Positions 49,001 to 58,989 of a stretch of DNA of 64,000 nucleotides are shown one piece after another; position 1 is the stretch's first letter, and every line of letters begins with the position of its first letter. Both the position numbers and the translations under genes were made by a program. Source of the stretch: Piscicola geometra (taxonomy: Eukaryota > Annelida > Clitellata > Hirudinida > Piscicolidae); assembly GCA_943735955.1 (NCBI GenBank), contig OX030970.1, positions 4,845,869-4,909,868 of the forward strand, read 5' to 3'. Below the pieces are notes generated by a model. That model saw nothing but the letters and a program-made list of their open reading frames with translations. It did no database searches and was not told the DNA's origin.

Positions 49001-52000
49001 ATTACTACTGGATTATTGGCAGATAATAGTTCAGAGGACAAACCAAATTTAGAAAACATGTATCCTCTCACATTGTTTAATTTATTTTTGGATGTACCAG
49101 TCAACAAGCTAATAACAGACATGTCAAATTTATATGCCAGCCAAAAACTAAAACAGCTGAATGCTACTGAAAATGAATAGAGTGGTGCTGGCTATACTCA
49201 TGTTTTCAGGTTATGTTCCTTTGGCATAGCGCAGGATGTACTGGGAACAGAGCGACGATGTACACAATCTAGCTGTAAGCAATGCTATGACTGTCAACAG
49301 ATTTGAAGAGTTATTAAGATATTTGCATTGCAACGAGAAAATTAATAAGTTAGACAAGATGGCCAAAGTGCGTCTATTATTTGATGCTATGAATGAAAGA
49401 TTTCTCAAATTTTGGCCCAAAGAATGTCATTTGGCGATTGATGAATCAATGGTTCTATATTATGGAAGGCATTCATCAAAACAGTTTATCAGAGGAAAAC
49501 CCATAAAGTTTGGTGCCTAAATAATAGGCTTGGGTATTTGGTAAACTGTTACCCGTATCAAGGAGCCTCGGAAGAGTTCAATAGCGAATTAGGACTTGGT
49601 GGATCGGTGGTATCTAAACTAATAAAATGTTTACCTAAAAGACACTCCATTTGAGTTATATTTTGATAATTTCTTCACCTCTTTCAGGTTGATTGAACAT
49701 TTAAAAGAGAATAATATATTTGCAACTGGCACAGTTAGAAAAAACCGGATAGAAAAATGTCCAATCCAAGATGTTGAAACAATGAAAAAAAACCAAGCAA
49801 ATTTATAATTTTTTCTAATGGTTTCAAACAGTTCAAAAAAGAAAAAAAAGAATCCATGAATTTAGCTAAAAGCGTGATTGCAGATGTCCGATACGATGGA
49901 AAAGATCATTTTATTGGTAAAATTGAAGATGGCCAAAAAAGATGCAAGCAATGTGGAAAGAAAGTGCAAAAGAAATGCCTTAAATTTAATGTAGCTTTAC
50001 ATTTGAAGTGCTTCAGCATCTACCACGAATCTTGATTACCGTAAGTAGCAATGCATAGTGTCTTTTGTTAAGGACATTTTTTATTTTCATTATAACTTTT
50101 TTTGTATAAAATATTTCAGACTAATTTTTTGATTTTATTTTTTAGAATCAGTTTTTCAATAAAATGTAAAAAAAATAATTAATTCCTTTGAGTCATGCGT
50201 TAATGGGTTAAGACGACTGTATCTGCTTGTCGTTTGCAAAGCTTGTTTGAGACAATCTGCTACCAAAACCGCTGCTGCACTTTTTCCAGTAAATGAAATG
50301 ATGAAAATATTATCACAAACTGATGACGTAACTCTAAGAATACTATGCAACTTAGTTTGTATTTTTTCTTTTGTATCATTAATAAACTATCTAAATTCTT
50401 TATCAACTATAATTGGTAGTTTTTATTTAACCCATTTACCGCTGCTACCCGAGAAAAAAAGTTAACATGGATTTTACATTTAGACTTGAATTATATGGTT
50501 CTAATAATAACTCAAGCAAAATTGAAAACAATTATTTAATAAGTTTTAATGGGGCAAAATGTTGCAAAAACGCAACGTGAACGGGAAGTGTGACATACTT
50601 CTGTGCAGTAAAAAATCATAAATAAATGTTTTCAAACCACATCTATTGAAACAGAAATAAATTAAAATTGCAAATAGTTCGATAAAATTATGACTTCTAA
50701 TTATTTTATTAGTTTTAATAATAATAATAATAATAATATAAATAATAATTTTAATTACAAAAAAGTAAATTATTTAACGTGAATTACAACAGCACATAGA
50801 TAAACTGTCGTGAGTTTCAAAGACGACATTGACGACGAATGTTATCTTTATTTTAATTTTTTATTCACATAAAAACTACCATCACCACCACCACCATCAC
50901 CACCACCATCATCACCACCACTCTCACCACCATCTACACCATCAACATCACCACCACCACCACAACCACCACCATCAGCAACACCACCACCACAAACTGA
51001 TGACCTAACTCTAAGAATACTATGCAACTTAGTTTGTATTTTTTCTTTTGTATCATTAATAAACTATCTAAATTCTTTATCAACTATAATTGGTAGTTTT
51101 TATTTAGCCCATTTACCGCCGCTACTCGAGAAAAAAAGTTAACATGGATTTTACATTTAGACTTGCATTATATGGTTATAATAACAACTCAAGCAAAATT
51201 GAAAACAATTATTTAATAAGTTTCAATGGGGCGAAAACGCAACATGAGCGGGAAGTGTGACATACTTCTGTGCAGTAAAAAATCATAAATAAATTTATTC
51301 AAACCACATTTATTGAAACAGAAATAAATTTAAATTGCAAATAGTTCGATAAAATTATGACTTCTAATTATTTTAGAAGTTATAACAATAATAATAGTAA
51401 TTTTAATTACAACAAAGTAAATTATTTAACGTGAATTACAACAGCACATTCATAAACTGTCGTGCTGTTTCAAAGACGACATTGACGACGAATGTTATCT
51501 TCATTTTAATTTTATAATCAATCTATGAGAGGTTAAAAAATTATATTCCTTTCAATAAAAGCTTCAAGTGTGAAGCTTTTGCGGTTTGAAATTATTTTTT
51601 CAAAATATAAAAATCAACATTCATCTACAAAATTCAAATTTTTATTTTATAATTTTTCTAATGCATTAACATTAAAATAATAAATGTATTATTTTCATAA
51701 TAACTATTGTAATGAATGACTAGGCTCATTAAAAATCATATGAAATCATATTACGTTAAAGTTGCGAAAACGCACCATTGATTTTTAAAAGCATTGAAAA
51801 CGTTTTACAAGTTATTTTAAATATTAAAAACTCAATTTAAGTATTAACTATCTTTTCACCCTGAAATTAAAACTAAATTTGTATAAAAATACTAAAATCG
51901 AACGAAAAAATTGAATAATTATCTAAGCGAAGAAAGATTTTTTTGCAAAATTTTAAATTTGAATAGAAAATAAAAGATTAAAAATTTAAAAATTTAAATT

Positions 52001-54302
52001 GTAACTTATGAAATTAATATTTGAAAAATTGAAATTTAACCTATAAAATTAAAATTTCTTGCACTAAATATGTGAAAATACTCGGTATTAAAACAGCAAA
52101 AAAATAATAATTGATGTTGCAAAAACGTAACAGCAGTGGTAAATGGGTAAAACAATTTTTAAAAATTTACTATAGTTGAACACCCCCCCCCAACATTTTT
52201 TTCTGGTTGCGCCCTTGTGTATATATATCAATTTAAATATAAAAAAACAAGCAACCTCAATAATCCAACCTCACCCACACCACCATGACAATCACCGTCA
52301 AAAAATCACTATCACCACCAATAAAAAATTCAATCATCACCTAACACTTGTAGCGTGCCGCATTTGTACACTATGTACACACGGCCACTCCTTGGCACCC
52401 CTTTGTCTCGTACTATATATAAAGGATCTTCTGATTAATAAACTCTCTCTTGTTTACATATTCTAAACACATTTGCTTCACACTCATACCACAGCACAAT
52501 CATCACCACATCATCCTCAAAACCACAAAACACAATAATCATTCTTCTCAATTTTCTGTCTTGCCACTGGTGCCGAGGCTGCGATAAAAGGTGAAGGAGA
52601 AGTCCTTGCCAACAGTGGAACTGCTGCTGATATGGAAGGATTTCTCTTTTATGTCGCAGCTCACTTGATTCCCTGCGGCCATCTTGGTCTGCTGCGGCCA
52701 TTTCTTGACATATTCAAAACAACCAACATTCGCAAAAAAACATTCTAATTAAATAAGTGTAATTTTTATTTAGACTTAAGACTCTAACATTTAAATATAT
52801 TATACCCAAAACCGTTTATTCCACAAATTTATTTGAGTGGCTGCCATTTTGGCAGCCACTAACCAAAGATCAAAAATGATGATGATGATGTTGTTGTGTT
52901 GTGTGTTTTGATGATGATGATGTTGTGTTGTGTGTTTTGATGATGATGTTGTGTTGGGTGTGTTGTGGTGAGAATGATTTTGTGTTTTTTTCTTTGTTTC
53001 ATGGTGATGATACTATTTTTTTATGTGTGTTGTGATGATCATGATGATGTTGATGATGTTTGGTTGTTGTTTGTCTAAAATTAAAAAAATTTTGTTGCAC
53101 TGCGGAGATAAGCATGGTCTTGTGTTCTTGCGGTGATTTTTGCTTTTTGTAATAAATCTTGGGTTTTGTTGTCACAGGTATTTGTTGGTTCTATGTGGTG
53201 CTTCCCTATAAGTTTTTTCAACCCTTCAATTCACTCAACAACCATCCACGTCTCATTCTTCCATCTATTCATACAATAATCTATCCATCAATTAATCCAT
53301 CTACTCATCCATCCATCCATCCACTCATCCACCCATCCACCCACCCATCCACCCATCCATCCATCTATCCATCCACCCATCCACCCATCCATCCACCCAT
53401 CCACCCATCCATCCACCCATCCATCCATCCATCCATCCACCCATCCATTCACCCATCCATCCATCCATCCATCCATCCACCCATCCATCCATCCATCCAT
53501 CCACCCATCCATCATCTTTTAATTCAGGGAAAGTTCACCACCAAGAGTGATGTGTGGTCGTTTGGCATGACTGTATGGGAGATGTTCAACTATGCGTCTC
53601 TCTCTCCCTTCCACCAGCTCTCTGATCAGCAAGTATGTGCGTGCGTAAGTGCGTCTATAAACAATGCCAAATAATTAACAATATTTTCTCAAAATCATTC
53701 TTCATAAACACCTTCTACTCCAGGTGCTAGAAAACAACGAGAAGATGCTTAACACCACCACCACCACCACCACTCCCCTCTTTCCTTTCCCATCCACTTC
53801 CCCTCTATCTTCCTCTCCCTGGTTACTGCCACCACAGCCGTCCACTTGTCCTCTTGAGCTCTACCACCTGCTACTGCAGTGCTGGAGTCAAGACAGACAG
53901 TCCAGACCATCTTTCAGTGAATTGTGTCTTTTCCTCAGCCACAAGTCTGAAGGCTACAAGCCACCTGACGTTGCTGCTGCTGCTAGTGGAGGTTCTGATG
54001 ATGATGATAGTGATGACGATAATGATTATGATAATGATGTAAATAGAAAAAGCACTATGTTTTGGGAAATTCGTTCAAAGCCTGAAGATTTGCACTATGA
54101 AATTCTCTGCCACTCCTTCCCTCCACCCGTCTACAGTTCATTGAGATATTTTCTGCTTCTGCAACTCCAAGCCACATCTTCCTACCATCACATCCACACC
54201 CCTCACATACGTCCAAGAGGGGTTGTTTTTAAAACGCCATTACTCAAACCACCCCTTCAAAAACTATTTTTTATTTTATTGATTTGTAAATTTACCGAAT
54301 GA
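45413..54302 (+). CDS. DDR-like receptor tyrosine kinase, 3' exons
   Basis: Partial gene: C-lobe of a discoidin-domain-receptor type kinase, a collagen-receptor family in vertebrates. Exons 45413-45539, 45870-45980, 53528-53632 and 53724-54302 join in one frame. Motifs: catalytic loop [15 protein letters not shown] instead of the usual DFG, activation loop [10 protein letters not shown] with the DDR-type YxxxYY spacing, [39 protein letters not shown] and [11 protein letters not shown] Thr-7 plus Pro/Ser insertion of about 20 residues follows LENNEKMLN. After the kinase the frame continues about 100 residues with an Asp-rich run, longer than known DDR tails, so the last exon end is uncertain. 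The N-lobe and extracellular exons were not found upstream. They must lie far away, perhaps beyond the minus-strand CA gene or the window start, or the locus is a 3' fragment. Confidence 0.75.
45630..45869 (+). repeat. (CCA)n/(CAC)n microsatellite filling a DDR intron
   Basis: Almost the whole intron 45540-45869 is CCA/ATC triplets, ending CACCACCACCACCACAG at the acceptor of the next exon. A segment of it (CTCACCACCATCTACACCAT and neighbours) reappears at 50925-50960. Confidence 0.9.
45981..46490 (+). repeat. (GT)n then TGTTGTGTGTG/GATGATG minisatellite
   Basis: Starts exactly at the donor of exon 45870-45980, so the GT dinucleotide of the splice site is the first GT of the run. It continues as irregular TGTGTTG and GATGATGATG units. 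A related array is at 52873-53060. Confidence 0.9.
46495..46580 (-). mobile_element. T2 LINE 3' tail fragment
   Basis: The minus strand reads GAGCGCTTTTGAATTAGATA, AAACGCGCTATATAAATGCC and TGTGATTGATTGAT, closely matching 3270-3371. No coding part. In a DDR-gene intron. Confidence 0.6.
46790..47760 (+). mobile_element. Tandem-duplicated retroelement remnant, possibly Penelope-like
   Basis: 46794-46955 reads through [20 protein letters not shown] and ends [20 protein letters not shown]. This resembles the TYNP...NLK/R.LL segment between the RT and GIY-YIG domains of Penelope-like elements. The block 46871-47110 is repeated at 47512-47750 (offset 641 bp), including GAGCTCTATTGGTACTGCGC. No catalytic motif is preserved. 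Confidence 0.4.
48140..50290 (+). mobile_element. hAT remnant split by a piggyBac insertion
   Basis: 48190-48292 reads [28 protein letters not shown], the hAT dimerisation domain. Directly after the inserted element, 50212-50260 can be read on as [17 protein letters not shown], a plausible continuation of the same helix. The rest of the transposase is not recognisable. Confidence 0.6.
48293..50211 (+). mobile_element. piggyBac element, inactivated
   Basis: Bounded by TTAA at 48293-48296 and 50208-50211. Terminal repeats are TTAATCCATTAACGCATACT and, read inward at the right, TTAACCCATTAACGCATGAC. Frames give an acidic N-terminus (48693-49050), [40 protein letters not shown], the catalytic [20 protein letters not shown], then [15 protein letters not shown] and a C-terminal Cys-rich domain [12 protein letters not shown]. 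Stops at 49178, 49518 and later, and loss of sequence around the third catalytic Asp, mean it is not functional. Confidence 0.85.
50314..51510 (+). repeat. ~520-bp direct repeat pair, offset 677 bp, with CAC microsatellite between
   Basis: 50314-50870 and 50991-51510 match from AAACTGATGACSTAACTCTA to ACGACATTGACGACGAATGT. Between them, 50876-50997 is a CACCATCAC microsatellite resembling part of the intron at 45780-45869. The longer copy starts within the flank of the hAT remnant. Confidence 0.8.
51511..52469. other. DDR-gene intron, no element identified
   Basis: AT-rich sequence with no assigned repeat. Near 52175-52205 a C run followed by CAACATTTTTTTCTGGTTGC and GCCCTTG resembles the ends of dispersed repeats elsewhere. 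Confidence 0.35.
52470..52850 (-). repeat. Dispersed repeat carrying a pseudo-exon, copy 2
   Basis: Inverted counterpart of 2815-3130. The frame at 52661-52548 (minus) encodes the same 37 residues and stop as copy 1 with four replacements (Ser/Ile, Asn/Asp, Leu/Phe, His/Arg). The upstream arm contains TGGAATAAACGGTTTTGGGT as in copy 1, but has an extra segment ATGGCCGCAGCAGACC... before the exon-like block. Confidence 0.65.
52873..53060 (+). repeat. GATGATG/TTGTGTTGTGTG minisatellite
   Basis: Same irregular unit as 46140-46490, separated from it by about 6.4 kb within the same intron. Confidence 0.8.
53230..53515 (+). repeat. (CCATCCAC)n array before a DDR exon
   Basis: CCATCCATCCACCCATCCA-type units run to about 12 bp before the acceptor TTTTAATTCAG of the exon at 53528. 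The pyrimidine-rich array may serve as part of the polypyrimidine tract. Confidence 0.9.
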
Positions 54303-54534
54303 CTATGAGTTGGTTAATGTTGATGCTGAATTATTGGATGGGTTAACAAACAACAACTTCAAGTTAGAGAGCGTTGGATGGGTTTTTTAGTTAGGGTGAG
54401 GCGCGTGGTCTTGCAGTAAACCTTCCATATCATACTACACGCTGCTGGCTTCAGTGGCCTGTAGAGGCCACTGTCAAACTTCGTTCAAGTGGGATACAGT
54501 GTGTAATGCACACTTGCTTCTTAAAACTTACGTC

Positions 54535-54715
54535 TTCATCATTATCATAATCATCATAATTATCATCATCATCATAATCATCATCATCATAATCATCATC
54601 ATCATAATCATCATAATCATCATCATCATAATCATCATCATCATAATCATCAAATCATCATAATCATCATAATCATCATCATCATAATCATCATCATCAT
54701 CATCATCATCATCAC
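54535..54715 (+). repeat. (ATC/ATA)n microsatellite
   Basis: ATCATCATAATC-type triplets downstream of the DDR stop codon. Open frames across it are compositional. Confidence 0.9.
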
Positions 54716-55149
54716 GTCTTGACAATCATTCTTCGACCCCTCCGAACAAACGGCCACCATTGTTGCACTGCACAATGAAATGATATTGCCAAAATTGATA
54801 TTAATATAATGACAACAAAAACAACAATTATTACTAGTATTATTTTATTGACATTATTAATATTGTTATTATTTATTTACTTATTGCAAGTCCAAAGCGC
54901 AAACAGAGGCAGTTTCTGAGTGAAGCTTGTCCATCACAGTGTCTTCGTGCTAGTTGCAGGCGACGCTGGAAGCAGAGACGTCAGTTGAATTTAAACTTCT
55001 TGGCAGACTCCAGGCCTCCTTCTACCATCGAATTTGATTCATTCAACCCTTCATATCCGTGCTACTCCTTCTCTTCACTCAATAAACTCATCAGCGTTGT
55101 CAAGTGATGAATGGGTCAAGTTGTTTCAAGTTTCAAATTCCGTTTGAGT
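54716..55149. other. Downstream of DDR gene, nothing identified
   Basis: Contains an AT-rich triplet region at 54790-54880 and no supported gene or RNA. Confidence 0.4.
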
Positions 55150-55335
55150 AATTACCTAGAACATTCCAGTCGCTACCTAGAACATTTCAGTCACTACCTA
55201 GAACATTTCAGTCGCTACCTAGAACATTTCAGTCGCTACCTAGAACATTTCAGTCGCTACCTAGAACATTTCAGTCGCTACCTAGAACATTTCAGTCGCT
55301 ACCTTGAACATTTCAGTCGCTACCTAGAACCGAGA
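55150..55335 (+). repeat. 21-bp minisatellite (CATTTCAGTCGCTACCTAGAA)
   Basis: Eight to nine near-perfect head-to-tail 21-bp units. They read as a repeated YLEHFSR heptapeptide in one open frame of 95 codons (55111-55398), but no start context, splice site or homolog supports a protein. Confidence 0.9.
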
Positions 55336-55669
55336 AATTTTCCAGTCGAAAATGAATGGGTTGGAAATACTCAACACCCACCTTGTAGAGAAGGTTAACC
55401 TGGAAGTCTAAAATGAAATTCAAAGTTTTAGGTCGTTTCAAAATATCTGAAAAGAAATAAACCTCAAAGAAGGCAAGAGGAGAGCGAAGCTGTTTGCATA
55501 ATTTTATTTTTCATTGTTTTGATTCAAAGTTTAACAAATAAACTTCTTTTGTTTGTACGAATGAGTTGCCACCTAAAACCTTTACAGTCTCAAAAACAGC
55601 ATTTCATCGCAAACACTTAAGATCCTCCTTATGGAGAAAGTTTGTTTGGAAATCTTCCTAGTCTGTATT

Positions 55670-56600
55670 AATTCTCGATCACTATACCCTTGCCTCCAAT
55701 CTTGCACTTTTTCCTCTTCATGACAACATATACAACCTTCTCAGTTCATTCCTTAGCAACCGATCACATTCCACCATTTATTTAAATCAACTTTCGAGTA
55801 TCCTTTCCCTCAATTCTAGCGTGGTCCAAGGTTCAGTTCTTGGTCCATCTACCTTTATAATCAACGCCTCTTCACTTCAACCATACTTCCCTTCTAATTA
55901 TATATTAAAATTTGCTGATGACACTTATCTCATTATTCCATCATCTAACAATCATACCATCCAATTAGAGCTTGACTCCCTTTCTAAGTGGGCTAAGCTC
56001 AGTAATCTTTCACTTAACCTCAAAAAACCATTTGAACTCATAGTCCACATTAGTTATAAACGCATCACACCACCAGTTTTACATCTATTCATTTAACGCA
56101 CCAACAAACTTACTATCTTAGGTATCACATTCACCGACACTTAAAATTTCACAACACATAGATCATATTATCAATAAATGCTTTCAAACTTTTCATGGCA
56201 TCAAAACAATCCGTTCCCATGGACTCTTTGGTGCCAAACTCTTTGACATCACTGAGTCCCTCATCATCTCTCACCTTAATTATGCAGCTTCTTCTTGGTC
56301 TGGTTTTGCTAATCAGCCACACATTAAGCAACTCCAGTCCCTAATTAATAAACTCATTAGACTTAATTACCTTCCCTCTCACTACCCATCTATCACTTCT
56401 ATTTTTACCACTTTAGACACTTAACTATTTTTAAAAATATCTACTAACTCTGACCACGTTCTTCACCATATCTTACCCCTCCTTAAAAAGTCTACTCATA
56501 ACTTAAGACCCCGAAAACACAATTTTGATACCCCTATATATACTACGCTTGAAAGTAAAACATTCCTCCCTCGTCTTCTTAAAAATCCCATTCTATAATT
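55670..56600 (+). mobile_element. CR1-like LINE RT remnant
   Basis: Plus-strand blocks: VVQGSVLGPSTFIINASSLQ, catalytic FADD at 55911-55922 within KFADDTYLIIPSSN, SKWAKLSNLSLNLKKPFELI, then LIISHLNYAASSWSGFANQP and a C-terminal LPSHYPSITSIFTTL region. Frame changes occur near 56095 and 56425. Different subfamily from the T1 and T2 elements, to judge by the ...YLIIPSS motif. Confidence 0.75.
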
Positions 56601-56917
56601 TACATTTATATTTATATTATCATCTCTGATTCTTATTATTTATTTATCTACTTAATTATTACCATATTCACCATATCCTTTGTCTTGTTGTTTTATTTCA
56701 AAACGTTATCATTTGCATCAGAAACCAATAATTATCTTTTATTTTCATGCATTTTTTGTAACATGGCTTGCGTCTGTCAAGCCGTGAGGAATAAAAATTA
56801 TTTTAAAATAATTTATACAGTTTTTTTTTAATTTAAAAGACTACTAATAACACGTAAAAAGGCGTAAATTGCAATTTTAAATTGAGTTCAGTGAGAAGTG
56901 TTTGAGGCATTATCACC

Positions 56918-56931
56918 ATTATGATCATCAA

Positions 56932-56979
<48 letters not shown>

Positions 56980-57120
56980 AATCATCAACATCATCATCAT
57001 CAACATCATCATCATCATCAACAGCATCATCATCAACATCATCATCATCAACATCATCATCATCAACATCAACATCATCAACATCATCATCACCAACATC
57101 ATCATCATCAACACCATCAC
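56918..57120 (+). repeat. (CAT)n/(CAACAT)n microsatellite
   Basis: CATCATCAACATCATCAT units; open in several frames for compositional reasons only. Confidence 0.95.
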
Positions 57121-57365
57121 TGTCCCATCTTTGTTACCCACTAACTAATAGAGACTGAAAAGCAATTTTCTGAAGAATCCAATTGATTCTTCTTGCTCCG
57201 TGGCATCACCACCTGCTCGTCGTGGCAGTGTTGCTACATCGATACAACTTTATAGCCTACAAAATAATTTAATTTATATATTTTTTAGTCCAAATAAGTC
57301 AAATGAAATTCATTTCAAGTGAAAATAAGTAGAGTATATTCTTCCAAAAAATGTTTTAAAAAGAC

Positions 57366-57393
57366 ATCATCATCATCTTCATCATCGTCACCG

Positions 57394-57460
<67 letters not shown>

Positions 57461-57462
57461 AG
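57366..57462 (+). repeat. (CAT)n microsatellite ending at a candidate acceptor
   Basis: A CAT triplet run ends CATCATAG immediately before the candidate exon at 57463. Confidence 0.95.
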
Positions 57463-57515
57463 GTGCATGGGACTCCTACGTCATCTACTTCAGCCATAAA
57501 GAGAGCACAAAGCAG
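57463..57515 (+). CDS. Candidate exon, unknown gene
   Basis: Between an AG acceptor (after a CAT microsatellite) and the donor GTGTGAGG, one frame reads AWDSYVIYFSHKESTKQ with two leading bases. The composition looks coding and the splice motifs are reasonable. The peptide faintly resembles the first strand of a TIR domain, but 17 residues cannot establish a family. The arrangement of a triplet microsatellite directly against the acceptor matches that seen at the DDR exons. It may be part of a gene with the exon at 57820, though the phases do not join directly. Confidence 0.25.
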
Positions 57516-57677
57516 GTGTGAGGAGAAACGATTAATAGTTAGAAAAGACCTTAGCTTTTAAAGGGTTAAGCCAGAAAATCGTTGAGGTGATATGTAAACG
57601 GGAAGAAGAAAGGCATAATAGCTGCATAATGAATTATTCGTTAGAAAGTTATTCACTGGCGACTGAAATTGTCTCTG

Positions 57678-57744
57678 AAACTTAGCATAAATGCGGGTCT
57701 GCCTGGTGCTGAGAGCAGTTCGTGATCGATCCTACATCCAGTCA
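57678..57744 (+). promoter_or_regulatory. Copied promoter/leader of CA-related gene B
   Basis: This 67-bp segment, including ATAAATGCGGGTCTGCCTGG and GATCGATCCTACATCCAGTC, equals 61348-61414 except for one base that turns the TATAAAT of gene B into CATAAAT. No copy of the signal-peptide exon follows it. Confidence 0.6.
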
Positions 57745-57819
57745 AGTTTTTTTCTCTCCATTCTACATGGATGGAGGTTGTGTGACTTTGTACCAAAACA
57801 CAAAAAGACCTTTTTACAG

Positions 57820-57971
57820 CATTTAAAAATACATCAAAGATTCCTATTACATGGAACTGGGACGAAGATTATGTTGCTGATCAGTTCAAAATGAAGCTGA
57901 GCAGGGAGTGGCTTAAATACAAGGGTTGTTGTCTAACCAAGAGCAAAAACAATTCTTGCTCCAAGTTGTAG
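57820..57971 (+). CDS. Candidate terminal exon, unknown gene
   Basis: After an acceptor CCTTTTTACAG, one frame runs 49 codons to TAG at 57969-57971, with blocks TWNWDEDYVADQFKMKLSRE and KGCCLTKSKNNSCSKL-stop. AATAAA follows at 58068. Trp, Asp and Cys content and the lack of low-complexity sequence suggest real coding, and three cysteines hint at a secreted protein. Not recognised. It lies 76 bp after the copied gene B promoter, so it could belong to a short gene driven by that promoter, or be the end of an upstream gene. Confidence 0.3.
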
Positions 57972-58989
57972 ATAAACAACGCCATGAGTATCCGAACTCT
58001 AAAACATCTCATTTTAACAATGCTTTAAAAAAATTTACTAAATTTTGTACTTACAATTAAGCTTTCTGAATAAATTTATGTTTTTATTTTTTTTAAATAT
58101 AGGTTTAATAAAGAGCTTTAGATATGAAAATAATCAAATTAAATTTCACAAAAATCATTTTCACTAAAAAAGAAACCATTATAAAAAACTAACTTATCCT
58201 TTTCATTAGCACCCTTTGATTACACTGGTCAACAGCCATTTTGGTGGCTGAATATTTTTAGCTGATTTTAAATGAATTTGATCTCTTGAATTTGAATATT
58301 GAATTTAAATACGGCAGTAGTTTTTTTCCTGGCAGCTTACGTTTTTGAGAATAACGTTTTAATCATTTGTATGCTCCACGATTTTTAATTAAATTGAAGA
58401 AACAAAATCGAATAGTTTAAATTATTTTTTTTAATTTAAACTATATTATTTCAAAGAAAATATTGAAAATATGATTTAAAAAAAGTGAATATTGAACATC
58501 TAAAACTGCGTTTTGAGCTATCAATAATGAAACGCCAATCTTCTGGAAAATGTATTGAAAGACCCGATTTTTACAAGAGTTTACTAATTTGGTCACCAAA
58601 CACAAATGTTTCTTTTTGAGGGCAATAAACTCTTTTCATTTTTACAGTAAAAAATTTTTTTAGATTCTTTTTCCAGTACAATATTTTCATTTAATCTACA
58701 CGCTAGTTATTCAGAAGCTTTTTTGGACAAATTGAGATTTATGATTAGACCAAATATTTCATTCTTGTTGAGAAGCTGAGAAATTAATGACACTTCTCCA
58801 TAATCACCATCACATTCATTATTATAAAAAACCTTTTCAAAATAAAAATGCTTGTCTTCAAGTAGTTCTGGTAGTTGGTGAAAAGTCGGTATCAACACTT
58901 TTTCTAAATGAGGAACCGGGCGTCTAGCAGTAACTAAATCCAGATAAGTTCACTTATTATACTTATTGCGCTTGATTCCAATAATATTT
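57972..58989. other. Intergenic, nothing identified
   Basis: AT-rich DNA. A minus-strand open stretch at 58707-58898 has no recognisable motif. Confidence 0.4.

Noticed and set aside
54454..54725. Poly-Ile or poly-Asp coding frames
   Set aside because: Products of ATC/ATA microsatellite only.
57691..57894. 67-codon frame starting in the copied promoter (MRVCLVLRAV...)
   Set aside because: It begins at the ATG inside the leader. The same start at 61361 stops after about 21 codons, and another frame of 57820-57971 looks more coding.
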